Shown here: positions 35,177 through 44,320 of the stretch, piece by piece
Position numbering within the stretch: position 1 is the stretch's first letter
Layout of the letters: each line of letters starts with the position of its first letter
NCBI RefSeq assembly: GCF_001021975.1
Contig: NZ_CP009928.1
Span: 744,001 to 808,000, forward strand
Source: Chryseobacterium gallinarum
GTDB taxonomy: Bacteria; Bacteroidota; Bacteroidia; Flavobacteriales; Weeksellaceae
DNA length: 64,000 nucleotides
Direction of reading: 5' to 3'
The notes under the pieces: model-generated
The model's database searches: none
Told to the model about the DNA's origin: nothing
What the model saw: only the letters and a program-made list of their open reading frames with translations
Translations under genes and position numbers: made by a program

Positions 35177-36464
35177 GTTGCCATATGATATATAGGATCA
35201 GTGGAAAAATTGGGAGCTACGCATCGTTAAGTTCTCATAAAAATATAATAGATTTAAACATGTTCAATTATATAAAAGGCCAGATCCTGATCAATCACGG
35301 ATCAAGTGCAAAAGTTGTGGTCTTATAATATTTAGATCTATTTAATTTTTAAAATTCACCCAAAGATTTCGTTTTGATTACTCTTTATTTTAAGTAAGCT
35401 AAGAAATGAATCGATTTTTAATCGCTTCTGATGAAGCGACTTTGCATGTGCTTAGTCAGCAGCTATGCTGCCTTCTTTGCCTACTTGAAATAGAACATTA
35501 TTTTTTGACTGTAGTCAACCAGATGAATGTTTATTCTTAGAGCTCCATGACTTCCATCTCCCAGCTTCATCTGAAATCAGGAATTTCATCCCGAACTGAC
35601 GTTAAATATTTTCTGTATAAAACAAAAAATCCCCGGAAATTCCGAGGATAAAAACTAATAACCATGAAAACTCAAATTAAACATGAGTTGCATTTCTATA
35701 TTGAAAAATCGTGCCAAGAATGATAACTTTTGAAAAAAAATTACTTTTTTTAAGTTTATCGGACACAAAGGCGCTAAAATACAAATATTTAACGATACTT
35801 TATTTTTTTCAAAAAAAATAATTTGTATTATAAGAAAAAAAGTCTGAAAAAAGCAATAAGGAGCTTATAAGTATAATATTCTATATGATGTTAGAATAAT
35901 TATCCTATAAATAATAAAAAATATCCGATATACTTTGCTGATACCATTAAAAAGAAGGAATATCAGAAAAATCAATAACCAGGCTGTTCCCGATTCTTAT
36001 ACCAGCTCACAGGAAATTTACAGACTATCAAACGAATACATTTCATCGTCTGGTCAATAAAATAAAGGTTACATTTAATTTAATACTACCCTTTATTTTA
36101 ATTTTATTGGTTACCCCAGGCAGACCATATATTAATTCAACTGTATTTTTGAGATCATGCAACTCTGCCTGGCTCTCAAATTCTGAAACTAACCCGCTTT
36201 ATCCTGATCGAGAATAGAAATGGCCTCCTTCCGGAGGCCTAAAAAACACAAATGATGAAAAAAATCTATTCAGAAAAATCCAAACAGAATATTGTAAATA
36301 CCTACTGGTGCTTTCTGTTATTAAACCGGATCCCGATCAGTGATGATTTTCAGAATCCAATAACATCCGGACATTCCAGGCATTAAAGTCTTATAAAATT
36401 AATGGTAGCCAGTAATCAAATCGTATTATAACAACCTGAAAAGATTATTCATGACCATTCCATT
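35177..36464. other. 1.3-kb gene-poor stretch rich in hairpins
   Basis: No protein gene can be supported on either strand. Stems seen: TCGCTTC-TGAT-GAAGCGA (35422-35439); GCAGC-TAT-GCTGC (35459-35471); an interrupted stem 35629-35649 with a T run on the minus strand, a terminator-like signal with no gene in front of it; AAAATAAAGG/CCTTTATTTT (36059-36068, 36090-36099); CCAGGCAGA/TCTGCCTGG (36116-36124, 36164-36172); and GGCCTCC-TTCC-GGAGGCC (36222-36239). A 44-codon frame at 36252-36386 starts MMKKIY but has no other support. The stretch could hold small RNAs or decayed DNA. Confidence 0.45.
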
Positions 36465-36468
36465 AAAA

Positions 36469-36486
36469 AATCCTCATGTGAGGATT
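36469..36486 (-). terminator. Terminator of the small exported protein gene
   Basis: AATCCTCA (36469-36476) pairs with TGAGGATT (36479-36486); on the minus strand the stem runs into TTTTTT. Confidence 0.75.
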
Positions 36487-36521
36487 GGTAAATTTAATTA
36501 AATATTTTGTTTCTGCAAACT

Positions 36522-36965
36522 TTATTCTGTCCAAGTTATCGGAATATAAACAGTCACATATCCATCAGCGTCCACCTGCGCATCTGATACCGTGGCTACA
36601 ACCGACCCATACCCTGTCCAGCCTCCCTGTCCCTGCATCGCTGAAAACGTATATGTTCCGGCAGGCAATCCTTCATAATACTGTGGAAGAGATTGAAACC
36701 CACCTCCATAATAAGTATCATAAACTTCTCCTGTAGCCATATTCTCAGCAATAAAACTTCCCACATCATGATTTCCCGAAAGTATTTTTGTTCCGTTTTC
36801 AGAAATAAGACCATAACGGATTTTATAGGTCTGAGCTTTTGGCGCCTCTCCTGATACTTTAGAAGGAGCCACACGTTGATTTTCTACTACATCACTGGAT
36901 GTAAATGAAAAGGTAACAGCCAATAGTCCTGCAAAAGCTGATACTGCAAAAAATGATTTTTTCAT
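36522..36965 (-). CDS. Small exported protein of unknown function
   Basis: A 147-residue protein with a signal peptide MKKSFFAVSAFAGLLAVTFS and a compact beta-rich body (ITWTE end, GGWTGYGSVVATV). I start it at ATG 36965, dropping eight preceding in-frame residues that precede the signal peptide. I do not recognise the family. The body reads like a single small Ig/prealbumin-like domain (LPAGTYTFSAMQGQGGW resembles PEGA/SpaA-type turns), which is only an impression. It has its own terminator and no gene close upstream. Confidence 0.65.
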   Translation of the reverse strand: MKKSFFAVSAFAGLLAVTFSFTSSDVVENQRVAPSKVSGEAPKAQTYKIRYGLISENGTKILSGNHDVGSFIAENMATGEVYDTYYGGGFQSLPQYYEGLPAGTYTFSAMQGQGGWTGYGSVVATVSDAQVDADGYVTVYIPITWTE

Positions 36966-37052
36966 AATTAGAATAATTTGGTTATTCAAAAATAATCAAC
37001 TTATATTAAGTAAATGAAAACTGCGGATGAACAAACATTTATAAATAAAAAA

Positions 37053-37073
37053 TTCCCCGGGTTAATCGGGGAA
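37053..37073 (-). other. Isolated terminator-like hairpin in a 344-base gap
   Basis: TTCCCCG (37053-37059) pairs with CGGGGAA (37067-37073); on the minus strand it is followed by TTTTTTATTTAT. No minus-strand gene precedes it, as with the hairpin at 35629-35649. The rest of the gap 36966-37309 shows no gene; the promoter of the next lipoprotein gene must lie in it. Confidence 0.45.
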
Positions 37074-37309
37074 CTATGATGAATCTCGTTTAGAAGATTA
37101 ATTTTCATAACTGAAAATTATATATTCTACGACAAACATTATGCCCAATTAAGGTTTACATCAGTTTTTTAATATGAAATTTGTCAGGATTTCTAAATGA
37201 TTTAACGCTAAAATTGAATTTTAACGTTCTTTAACTAAAATTTGGCTTCATAATTGAAAATAAAACTAAAACTAAAGTCGTTTGGCTTAAGCTTATTAAA
37301 ATTTGAATT

Positions 37310-37864
37310 ATGAAAAAGATAGTATTAGCAGGTTTTTTATCCGTTTTTTTAATAACGGCCTGCAAGAAAGATGACAGAACTGCTGAAAAGTCTTTGGATG
37401 AACAAAAGCTTGAATTTCAAGCCAGACAGCTGGAAATAGAAAAGCAAAAACTGGCTATTGAAAAAGAAAAACTGGTATATGAGGCACAAAAGAAAGCTGA
37501 CAGTATTTCGGAAAGTAAAAAAGCAAAAGCAGTAGCAGCACAAAACAATTCAAAGCCACAGGTCATAAGAGAAACCAGAACCGTATACAGAGATAGAAGA
37601 TCAGGCTCTAGCTCAGAAGGTGGTAACGGGACTTATGCCAATAACGGAACCGGTACTTCGCAAGGAACTACTCAGAAAAAAGGGATGAGTAAGGCAGCCA
37701 AGGGTACTATTATCGGAACCGTAGGTGGGGCGGCAGTGGGCGCCATTGTTGCTAAGAAAAACAGAGGACTTGGAGCAGTTATCGGGGGAGTTGTAGGTGG
37801 AGCTACAGGATACACCATCGGTAGATCACAGGACAGAAAAGACGGAAGAGTACAACCCAGATAA
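37310..37864 (+). CDS. Glycine-zipper lipoprotein (YmgG-like)
   Basis: A 184-residue predicted lipoprotein: signal MKKIVLAGFLSVFLITAC with lipobox ITAC. Then comes a charged coiled-coil of KQKLAIEKEKL-type repeats (about 28-65) and a Ser/Gly/Asn linker (100-120). The C-terminal glycine-zipper hairpin (GTIIGTVGGAAVGAIVA and LGAVIGGVVGGATGYTIG) is of the kind that inserts in membranes. Probably an envelope structural or stress protein. Function is not known. Confidence 0.75.
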   Translation: MKKIVLAGFLSVFLITACKKDDRTAEKSLDEQKLEFQARQLEIEKQKLAIEKEKLVYEAQKKADSISESKKAKAVAAQNNSKPQVIRETRTVYRDRRSGSSSEGGNGTYANNGTGTSQGTTQKKGMSKAAKGTIIGTVGGAAVGAIVAKKNRGLGAVIGGVVGGATGYTIGRSQDRKDGRVQPR

Positions 37865-37884
37865 TTTTTAACAATAAACTATAT

Positions 37885-37917
37885 AAAGATTGCTTATTTT
37901 TAGGCAATCTTTTTTTT
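37885..37917 (+). terminator. Terminator abutting the next start codon
   Basis: AAAGATTGC (37885-37893) pairs with GCAATCTTT (37904-37912) and the T run 37910-37917 ends right at the ATG of the following gene. Confidence 0.8.
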
Positions 37918-39552
37918 ATGATATTACTCCTGTTTTCTACGGTTTTTATTATTCCTGTTCTGATGGGTTGGGGAAAACTCATGGAAAATATATCTGGTCC
38001 GCTTTTCAGGGGAACTTCAGGAAAAATGTTACTCGGTATTTTTGGAATCAGTTGGGTATGGACTATCCTTTGCTTTTTTATTCCTTTAAATATATATGCA
38101 GAAATCCCGGTAATTTTAACAGGCCTATTATATTTTTTCAAGGATAAATTGTACTCATCCATTTATTCCTTTTCAAAAAAGGATACGATTTTAATAGGAG
38201 CCATTTCCTCTGTCGTTCTATTGGCAGGATCCTTTTACCCTTATATACTAGATCATTTCGGGTATTATATTCCAAGCATTAAATGGCTAACAGAGTATGG
38301 GATCATCAGAGGAATTTCCAATCTGGATTTTATTTTAGGCCAGATGTCTCTGTGGCACATTTTCCAAGCGGGATTTTCAAATTTCTCAGATCCTTTTTTA
38401 AGGATTAATACAGTGATACTGGTCATTTATGGGATCTACAGTATTGAGAAAAAAGGTTGGATTCACCTTTGTTTTCTTCCTGTCCTATTATTGTTTTCCC
38501 AATCCCCGAGTCCTGATCTTCCGGTTATTATTTTTTCTTTAATTCTTTTACATGAAATCATAGCCGGAAATAAAAATATAGCTCTGCTTTTTGCCTTTTC
38601 AGTTTTTGTCTTGGCAATAAAACCCACCATGATATGGTTGCCTGTTTTAGTTTTCTTCTACGGGACCTTTATTATTAAATCGAAATTAACATCTTTTTTT
38701 CCGGGATTGTTCATTCTCTTCCTTTTCTTCTTTAAAAATATATGGGCCTTCGGATATCCTGTATTTCCAATTGCTATCGGAGACCTGGAAATGCCATGGA
38801 AACCTAATCCTGAAGTTTTAAAAGTTTCTTCGCAATATGCTGTTCAAAAGACCTATGATATGCAATATTCTTATGAAGAAATACAACAGTTTTCCGCATT
38901 TGATTATATCAAAAACTGGCTGTCCTTAAAAGGAATAAAATCAAAAATCAATATTCTTTTTGTGGTAAGCCTCATCTTTTTTTCCATCCACACCTGGATA
39001 AGGAAAAAGAAACTTATTACTCTAATATACGTTTCGTTATTGATCAAAAGTATTCTTGTTCTGGCCTTTTCTGCCCAATACAGATTTTTTATCGATGTAT
39101 TTTTTGTTATCTTTTTTGTGGTATTGTATGACTATTTTGACCGGAAGAAATCCATCATTGTTTTTTCAATCATAAGTTTGATCATGATTTCACTGTTATC
39201 TTTCCCTGCTCTTATTCAGCAATATCTTCCAAGTTTCAGGCTAGGAAATTTCATCGCGGGCTTTGACAGCAACCAGATCTATAAGCCGGGAACTTATGAG
39301 TATAATCATTTTGATTCTTTTCAGACCGGAAACCTGCAATTTAATGTTTCTAAGGATTACCCCTATAATTTTGATACTCCGCTGCCTGCCATCTCGGTCA
39401 GCTATATTTTTGATGATGCTAAATCAGGTATTTTTCCGCAACTGGCAGACAAAAAAAACATCAGAAAAGGTTTTATCTGGAAAAAGATGACGCCTCAGGA
39501 AAAAAAGGAAGTCCAAAATGTTATCAATAATATCAAAAACATTGATAAATAG
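37918..39552 (+). CDS. Polytopic membrane protein (LIC_10190-like)
   Basis: A 544-residue inner-membrane protein with about 12 hydrophobic segments and a non-membrane C-terminal tail from about residue 430. The pattern FGYYIPSIKWLTEYGIIRGISN near 112-133 followed by many TM helices resembles the LIC_10190 family of membrane proteins, which look like GT-C-type glycosyltransferases; enzymatic activity is unproven. The annotated ATG at 37918 directly follows a terminator T run, so either there is read-through or the true start is an internal Met (for example MGWGKL at residue 16). Confidence 0.6.
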   Translation: MILLLFSTVFIIPVLMGWGKLMENISGPLFRGTSGKMLLGIFGISWVWTILCFFIPLNIYAEIPVILTGLLYFFKDKLYSSIYSFSKKDTILIGAISSVVLLAGSFYPYILDHFGYYIPSIKWLTEYGIIRGISNLDFILGQMSLWHIFQAGFSNFSDPFLRINTVILVIYGIYSIEKKGWIHLCFLPVLLLFSQSPSPDLPVIIFSLILLHEIIAGNKNIALLFAFSVFVLAIKPTMIWLPVLVFFYGTFIIKSKLTSFFPGLFILFLFFFKNIWAFGYPVFPIAIGDLEMPWKPNPEVLKVSSQYAVQKTYDMQYSYEEIQQFSAFDYIKNWLSLKGIKSKINILFVVSLIFFSIHTWIRKKKLITLIYVSLLIKSILVLAFSAQYRFFIDVFFVIFFVVLYDYFDRKKSIIVFSIISLIMISLLSFPALIQQYLPSFRLGNFIAGFDSNQIYKPGTYEYNHFDSFQTGNLQFNVSKDYPYNFDTPLPAISVSYIFDDAKSGIFPQLADKKNIRKGFIWKKMTPQEKKEVQNVINNIKNIDK

Positions 39553-39590
39553 AACAAATCCTGAAACTTTATTATCTGAAGAAAAAAAGG

Positions 39591-39598
39591 TAATTTTG
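39591..39598 (+). promoter_or_regulatory. -7 box next to the aroC start
   Basis: TAATTTTG matches TAnnTTTG exactly but ends only four bases before the aroC ATG, so a transcript from it would be leaderless or nearly so. Confidence 0.4.
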
Positions 39599-39602
39599 TA
39601 AC

Positions 39603-40673
39603 ATGTTCAACACATTAGGTAATTTTCTAAGTCTTACGACATTTGGGGAAAGCCACGGAGTGGCTTACGGCGGTATCATCAATAATTTTCCGGCAGGTTT
39701 AACGGTAGATCTCGATAAGGTTCAATACGAACTGAACAGAAGAAAACCCGGCCAGTCTGCCATTGTTACCCAAAGAAAAGAAAGCGACACCGTAAAGTTT
39801 CTTTCAGGGATTTTTGAAGGAAAAACAACAGGTACCCCAATCGGCTTTATCATTGAAAATGAAAATCAGAAATCAAAAGATTATGACCATATTGCCCAGG
39901 CTTATCGTCCGAGTCATGCTGATTTCACTTATGATCAAAAATTTGGGCTAAGAGATTATCGCGGAGGAGGAAAATCTTCAGCCAGAGAAACCATGAACTG
40001 GGTGGTAGCAGGGGCCTTTGCCAAACAGCTTCTCCCGGATATTGAAATCAATGCCTACGTATCATCCGTTGGCGATATTTTCTGTGAAAAACCCTATCAG
40101 GCTCTGGACTTTTCTAAAACCGAAAGCAATGATGTACGTTGCCCGGATGCTGAAACTGCTGAAAAAATGATTTCGAGAATCAAAGAAATCAAGAAAGAAG
40201 GAAATACCATCGGTGGAACTATTACCTGTGTCATTAAAAATGTTCCTGTAGGAATCGGTGAACCTATATTTTCAAAGCTTCAGGCTGAGCTGGCAAAAGC
40301 CATGCTTAATATCAATGCCTGTAAAGGTTTTGAGTACGGAAGCGGTTTCTGTGGAGCTAAAATGACCGGAAAAGAGCATAATGATGCTTTCAATACAGAT
40401 TTCACTACTAAGTCTAATCTTTCAGGAGGCATCCAGGGAGGAATTTCTAACGGAATGGATATTTATTTCCGTGTTGCTTTCAAACCGGTAGCCACTATTT
40501 TAAGACCTCAGGAAAGTATAGATAAAGAAGGAAATCCTGTCATTGTAGAAGGCAAGGGACGCCATGATCCATGTGTGGTTCCAAGAGCAGTTCCCGTAGT
40601 GGAAGCCCTGGCTGCATTCGTATTGGCAGACCTGTTTCTGATCAACAAAACAAGAAATATCAATAATTTTTAA
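39603..40673 (+). CDS. aroC: Chorismate synthase
   Basis: Makes chorismate from EPSP with reduced FMN; 356 residues. Signatures: [13 protein letters not shown] at 12-24, [19 protein letters not shown] block ([13 protein letters not shown] near 101-113), [11 protein letters not shown] near 121-131, and the C-terminal [17 protein letters not shown] near 319-335. Followed by two thioredoxin-fold genes in the same direction. Confidence 0.97.
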   Translation: MFNTLGNFLSLTTFGESHGVAYGGIINNFPAGLTVDLDKVQYELNRRKPGQSAIVTQRKESDTVKFLSGIFEGKTTGTPIGFIIENENQKSKDYDHIAQAYRPSHADFTYDQKFGLRDYRGGGKSSARETMNWVVAGAFAKQLLPDIEINAYVSSVGDIFCEKPYQALDFSKTESNDVRCPDAETAEKMISRIKEIKKEGNTIGGTITCVIKNVPVGIGEPIFSKLQAELAKAMLNINACKGFEYGSGFCGAKMTGKEHNDAFNTDFTTKSNLSGGIQGGISNGMDIYFRVAFKPVATILRPQESIDKEGNPVIVEGKGRHDPCVVPRAVPVVEALAAFVLADLFLINKTRNINNF

Positions 40674-40688
40674 ACATATATATTGGTA

Positions 40689-41252
40689 ATGAAAAATTAC
40701 TGGGATAAGGGAATTTCTTTTGAAAAATACCTTCAGATTGCAAAAGAAAGATTAGAAAATCCTGCCAACCAACAGGAAGCAGATTATAAAAACTATTACG
40801 AGCTGGGACTTCAGAGAATGGACAGAACCCTGAAAAAGTATATTCCGGATGAAGACCAGCTGAAAGTATTGGCTGATAAAAATTTTGACGGAAAAATTTT
40901 AATTATTTCCGAAGCATGGTGTGGGGATGCAAGTGCAACTGTTCCGGCCCTTTTCAAATTTTTTGAAGGACACAATGAAGTCAGAATTTTTTTAAGAGAC
41001 AGCGATAAAAGCCTGATCAATCAGTTTTTAACCAATGGTACGGAGTCTATTCCCAAAGTGATTATTCTGGACAAAGATTTTAATGTAAAGAATTCATGGG
41101 GTCCCCGTCCAAAATACGGCTACGAGTTACTGATGAAATATAAAGCAGATCCTGAAGCGTATCCTAAAGACAGTTTTTATAATGACCTGCAAATCTACTA
41201 TGCGAAAAACAGAGGTAAGGACGCCGTTCAGGAAATTCTGGATTTGTTATAA
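40689..41252 (+). CDS. Thioredoxin-family protein
   Basis: A 187-residue cytosolic protein with a thioredoxin fold starting near residue 55 (KILIISEAWCGDASATVPAL). The active-site position reads WCGDA, so only one Cys of the usual CxxC remains. A cis-Pro loop (ESIPKVIILD) follows. Many Bacteroidota carry this single-Cys thioredoxin family; the role is unknown. ATG 40689 chosen; the in-frame TTG two codons earlier is less likely. It sits between aroC and a TlpA-like gene. Confidence 0.82.
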   Translation: MKNYWDKGISFEKYLQIAKERLENPANQQEADYKNYYELGLQRMDRTLKKYIPDEDQLKVLADKNFDGKILIISEAWCGDASATVPALFKFFEGHNEVRIFLRDSDKSLINQFLTNGTESIPKVIILDKDFNVKNSWGPRPKYGYELLMKYKADPEAYPKDSFYNDLQIYYAKNRGKDAVQEILDLL

Positions 41253-41271
41253 TGAACCCTAAAAATAGCGC

Positions 41272-41811
41272 ATGAAAAAGAATATTATTTATCTTGTATT
41301 CATCATCATTATCGGTGTCGCTGTATTGGTACCGGGAATCAGGAATTTCCTGAAAGAACAATTCTTTCCGATTGCTACTATTGAAAATGCGGTACATATC
41401 AGTGAAGAAGATTATGATATAGACCTGAAGGGAATCAATGCTCCGAGCACCAATCTTAAAAATTTCAGGAATAAAGCTGTTTTTTTAAATTTCTGGGGCA
41501 CCTGGTGTCCGCCATGCAGAAAAGAATGGCCAAGTATCCAAAAGCTCTACGACTCCAGAAAAGAGCATGTAGACTTTGTACTTATTGCTATGAATGATAA
41601 GGAAGAGGATGTAAGAAAGTTTTTAAAGGAAAATAATTATACGGTTCCTGTCTATATTGCCCAAAGCCCGATTTCTGAAAAGATTCTTCCTAAAGTATTC
41701 CCTACTACATTCCTTTTGGATAAAACAGGAAGGATTATCATCAAGGAAGATGCTTCAAAAGATTGGGACACAGAGACTGTGCATCAGTTCATTGACAATA
41801 TCATCAAGTAA
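41272..41811 (+). CDS. Membrane-anchored TlpA-like thiol-disulfide oxidoreductase
   Basis: A 179-residue protein with an N-terminal membrane anchor (NIIYLVFIIIIGVAVLV) and a periplasmic thioredoxin domain. The active site FWGTWCPPCRKEWP is near 74-87 and the cis-Pro loop VFPTTFLLD near 143-151. WCPPC is typical of TlpA/ResA proteins that reduce apocytochromes or other envelope proteins. It follows the single-Cys thioredoxin gene by 19 bases. Confidence 0.9.
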   Translation: MKKNIIYLVFIIIIGVAVLVPGIRNFLKEQFFPIATIENAVHISEEDYDIDLKGINAPSTNLKNFRNKAVFLNFWGTWCPPCRKEWPSIQKLYDSRKEHVDFVLIAMNDKEEDVRKFLKENNYTVPVYIAQSPISEKILPKVFPTTFLLDKTGRIIIKEDASKDWDTETVHQFIDNIIK

Positions 41812-41894
41812 TTTTTAACTAAATTTATAATTTGTTGGTACAGGATTTGTGAAATTTATAGTGTTGAAAAAATTGATTTAAATCCGAACACAAA

Positions 41895-42236
41895 ATGAAA
41901 TATTCAAAATTAAATCTTGCAAAAGAAGCCATCAGCCACAAAGGTTTTGTAAAAAAAATCCCTGATATTTTCAGAATGGTCAAAATGTGGAGAAAAGGAA
42001 CTTATCCTATGAAATCCATAGATATTATTCTTCCTTTATTGGGTCTTTTATATGTCATTTCCCCAATAGACCTTCTTCCCGAATTTGCCATTCCCGTTCT
42101 TGGAGTAATGGATGACCTGGCCGTACTGTCCCTGACGATTCCCAAACTCATCAAAGAGGTTGACAAGTTTCTACTCTGGGAGGCGGAACAAAAATACAGC
42201 GGAACCAAAATTATTGATGCTGAAATCGTAAAATAA
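41895..42236 (+). CDS. DUF1232 (YkvA-like) protein
   Basis: A 113-residue protein with the DUF1232 core IILPLLGLLYVISPIDLLPEF near 45-65, followed by GVMDDLAVLSLTIPKL. The SPIDLLPE and DD motifs are characteristic. Membrane-associated by its hydrophobic core; function unknown. It is followed by its own terminator, which marks the left edge of the toxin locus. Confidence 0.87.
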   Translation: MKYSKLNLAKEAISHKGFVKKIPDIFRMVKMWRKGTYPMKSIDIILPLLGLLYVISPIDLLPEFAIPVLGVMDDLAVLSLTIPKLIKEVDKFLLWEAEQKYSGTKIIDAEIVK

Positions 42237-42258
42237 AATAATTGTTTGTCATATTTGA

Positions 42259-42283
42259 AACCATCCGGATCAGGGTGGTTTTT
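42259..42283 (+). terminator. Terminator after the DUF1232 gene
   Basis: AACCATCC (42259-42266) pairs with GGGTGGTT (42273-42280) with one G-T pair, followed by T5. Confidence 0.75.
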
Positions 42284-42309
42284 GTTTACATCAAACTTTA
42301 TCTGCCAGC

Positions 42310-42441
42310 GAACTTTGTGCTATTTAGCATTATTAAAATTTACTTTATTTCAAGTGATAAAACAAAACCTTCACTATTGCAAAGGTTTTGTTTTTTATTC
42401 AGACACGAGCAAAATTCTCGCGCTAGTGGAGGGGAAACTAA
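42310..42441. repeat. Rhs-locus repeat, copy A
   Basis: One of four copies of a ~140-bp sequence. Shared features: a left part CTATTTA(A/G)CAT..TTTAAA; the words TTTATTTCAAG(C/T)GATAA; a terminator hairpin AACCTTCACTATTG.(A)AAGGTT with T tail; then ATTCAGACACGAGC and a right end CTCGCGCTAGTG. The left end is degraded in this copy. It closes the array next to the DUF1232 gene. Confidence 0.75.
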
Positions 42442-42506
42442 TTTTTATTATCAATTAAACTTTAATAATCGCTGTCTATATCTGCTATTGTTAAGTACAT
42501 GTTTAA

Positions 42507-42899
42507 TTATTGATTATCCGGAATTCCTCCATTATAACAAGTAATAGGTAAAATTTTATATTTTTTTATGAATTGATCTGCAAAATATTTTTCATAAGTT
42601 GGATTTATTCCTATACCTAAATATGCGGAATGATCTTTGTTGATAAAAATCATCCCTTTAGTTTTTTTTAAATCATTCTTATTTTCAAAATAAAACCTGT
42701 AATCCCTACCTTCTTTTTGCAAAACAAAAGATAGCATTTCCTTATAGTTTTGTGTTTCATATTCAGTTTCACCAAAATATGGTGGATATTCAAAAATTTC
42801 GTATTCTGGCTCAAAATCATTTAACCAATCAGTAATAAAATCACAAATTATTTGATTGTTAACTTTATCAACATACACGTATAAATCAACTAATTCCAT
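42507..42899 (-). CDS. Predicted immunity protein, 130 aa
   Basis: A cytosolic acidic protein (VDLYVYVDKVNNQIICDFI; many Asp, Glu, Tyr) with no signal peptide. Family not recognised. It starts two bases after the stop codon of a toxin C-terminal remnant (42902-43199) and is followed by repeat A. Position directly behind a toxin tip, small size and acidity are what immunity proteins of Rhs toxins show. The function is inferred from position. Confidence 0.65.
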   Translation of the reverse strand: MELVDLYVYVDKVNNQIICDFITDWLNDFEPEYEIFEYPPYFGETEYETQNYKEMLSFVLQKEGRDYRFYFENKNDLKKTKGMIFINKDHSAYLGIGINPTYEKYFADQFIKKYKILPITCYNGGIPDNQ

Positions 42900-42901
42900 A
42901 A

Positions 42902-43199
42902 TTATTTTGTTTTTAATCCTGCACTAATAAATTGACCTCCCAATGTTTCATAATAATAATAAGTTTTTTTGTCTTTTAAAAACTCAAATGTTCTTGCTTT
43001 AACAGTTCCATTCTTGCTTGCCCCGAATTTTCGAACCAATATTAATATCACTTCGGGTTTTATATATTGAAATAGCTTTAATTTTACTAATTAATATATA
43101 TTTGAATGTTGTTATTTGATTTAAATAATCAAAAATTATCAAAAACAAGTTGTCATCATAATTTGTTTTTTTTGGAATAATGTCCTTAGTTGACTTATA
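42902..43199 (-). pseudogene. Orphan toxin C-terminal remnant R1, frameshifted
   Basis: Reading the minus strand, one frame gives NYDDNLFLIIFDYLNQITTF and, further on, YKTRSDINIGSKIR. The sequence then continues in another frame as ASKNGTVKARTFEF, YYYYETLGGQFISAG and a stop at 42902-42904. The shift falls at a run of four G (in the CGGGGC near 43022). No start codon or Rhs core is attached. It is interpreted as the tip of an Rhs toxin left next to its immunity gene after displacement. Toxin activity unknown. Confidence 0.55.
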
Positions 43200-43241
43200 T
43201 CAGTTGTTTCCATATTTACTTTTTTTGAATTAAAGGAAGTG

Positions 43242-43390
43242 CACCGCTAGCGCGAGCTTCTAGCGTGTTCTATCTAACATTTTTAAATTTACATTTATTT
43301 CAAGCGATAAAACAAACCCTTCACTATTGTAAAGGTTTTTGTTTTTTATTCAGACACGAGCAAGATGCTCGAACTAGTGAGGGAACTTTG
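43242..43390. repeat. Rhs-locus repeat, copy B
   Basis: The most complete copy. The left end CGCTAGCGCGAGCTTCTAGC and the right end AGATGCTCGAACTAGTGAGG form imperfect terminal inverted repeats. The same interior hairpin as in copies A, C and D is present. Confidence 0.8.
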
Positions 43391-43451
43391 CGTGCTGAAA
43401 GGTAAAATACGAATAAGCTGTTCTCAATAGCAAGGATGCAAAAATAATTGA

Positions 43452-43787
43452 TCAATTATCATAAAAAATAATTCCTAGAATAGTACTATAGTCTTCACTA
43501 CTAAAAATAAAACAACTTCTTTTATCTCCATCTATTACTGATAATAGTACGTTCTTTAAATTAGAATGTTTCATTCGCTTTACAGTTTCGGCTAAACCTT
43601 CAAAATATTTACCTTGATAAACACTAAAATCTAATCTGTCATTATATATTTCATACAAATGTTCTTTAGTTTCAGGAAATGATGAACTAAAAATATCTTT
43701 CTGATCTTTTATCTTTTTAATATAATCTACAACTTGATCTAAATAATTTCTTATTTCATATAAATCATCTATTATTAAATCATTCAT
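43452..43787 (-). CDS. Predicted immunity protein, 111 aa (paralogue 1)
   Basis: A small soluble protein (MNDLIIDDLYEIRNYLDQV) that is clearly related to the next gene at 43982-44314: shared blocks include EHLYEIYNDRLD, YFEGL, IDGDKRSC and the C-terminus SSEDYSTILGIIFYDN. The last ~65 bases of the two genes are almost identical in DNA, which indicates a recent duplication. It follows toxin remnant R2 by 12 bases. Family unknown; immunity role inferred from position. Confidence 0.65.
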   Translation of the reverse strand: MNDLIIDDLYEIRNYLDQVVDYIKKIKDQKDIFSSSFPETKEHLYEIYNDRLDFSVYQGKYFEGLAETVKRMKHSNLKNVLLSVIDGDKRSCFIFSSEDYSTILGIIFYDN

Positions 43788-43799
43788 ATATACTTAATC

Positions 43800-43925
43800 T
43801 TATTTCAAATATGGAGTCCAAGTTCCTGGCTCCAAGGTTTAATTGTTTGCGCACCCATCACAGGACCAAAGACTTGTACTTCTCCTTCGAAAGCCTTGAG
43901 ACAGGAAAGGATTGCTTCAAAATTA
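43800..43925 (-). pseudogene. Orphan toxin C-terminal remnant R2, frameshifted
   Basis: Minus-strand frame reads FNNFEAILSCLKAFEGEV then QVFGPVMGAQTIKPW and loses frame; the neighbouring frame then gives GTWTPYLK and a stop at 43800-43802. Remnant R3 ends in the same way (EVQVFGPV..IKPWNTVTWTPYIK), so R2 and R3 are C-termini of related toxins. One indel separates the two parts. Confidence 0.6.
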
Positions 43926-43981
43926 TTAAATCACAAACTTTTTCTTTTTTTATTTATTTTGGGAGGGACAAAAATAATTGA

Positions 43982-44314
43982 TCAATTATCATAAAAAATA
44001 ATTCCTAGAATAGTACTATAGTCTTCACTACTAAAAATAGAGCAACTTCTCTTATCTCCATCTATATAGGATAATCTTATATCATTTAATACTGAATTTT
44101 TCATTCGCTTCACCACTTCTCCTAAGCCTTCAAAATAGTGCCCTTGATAAATACTTAAATCTAGTCTGTCATTATAAATTTCATATAGATGTTCTCTCGT
44201 TTGAACAAATGAATCAAGAGTAATTCCTCTAGATTTTAATTTTTTTAAAAAAGATTCTATCTGATCTAAATAGTTTCTGATATCGTACAATTCATTTATT
44301 ATATTGTCATTCAT
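43982..44314 (-). CDS. Predicted immunity protein, 110 aa (paralogue 2)
   Basis: Paralogue of 43452-43787, with the same C-terminal 16 residues and similar N-terminus (MNDNIINELYDIRNYLDQI). It follows remnant R3 by six bases. Related toxin ends (R2, R3) therefore stand before related immunity genes, which supports the cassette interpretation. No known family recognised. Confidence 0.65.
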   Translation of the reverse strand: MNDNIINELYDIRNYLDQIESFLKKLKSRGITLDSFVQTREHLYEIYNDRLDLSIYQGHYFEGLGEVVKRMKNSVLNDIRLSYIDGDKRSCSIFSSEDYSTILGIIFYDN

Positions 44315-44320
44315 AATCCA

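Noticed and set aside
36252..36386. 44-codon frame starting MMKKIYSEK
   Set aside because: No recognisable domain, signal peptide or ribosome-site support, and it lies in a gene-poor stretch; probably chance.
42242..42544. Open frame of about 100 codons on the plus strand across repeat A
   Set aside because: It reads through a terminator and a repeat copy and has no domain; composition is not protein-like.
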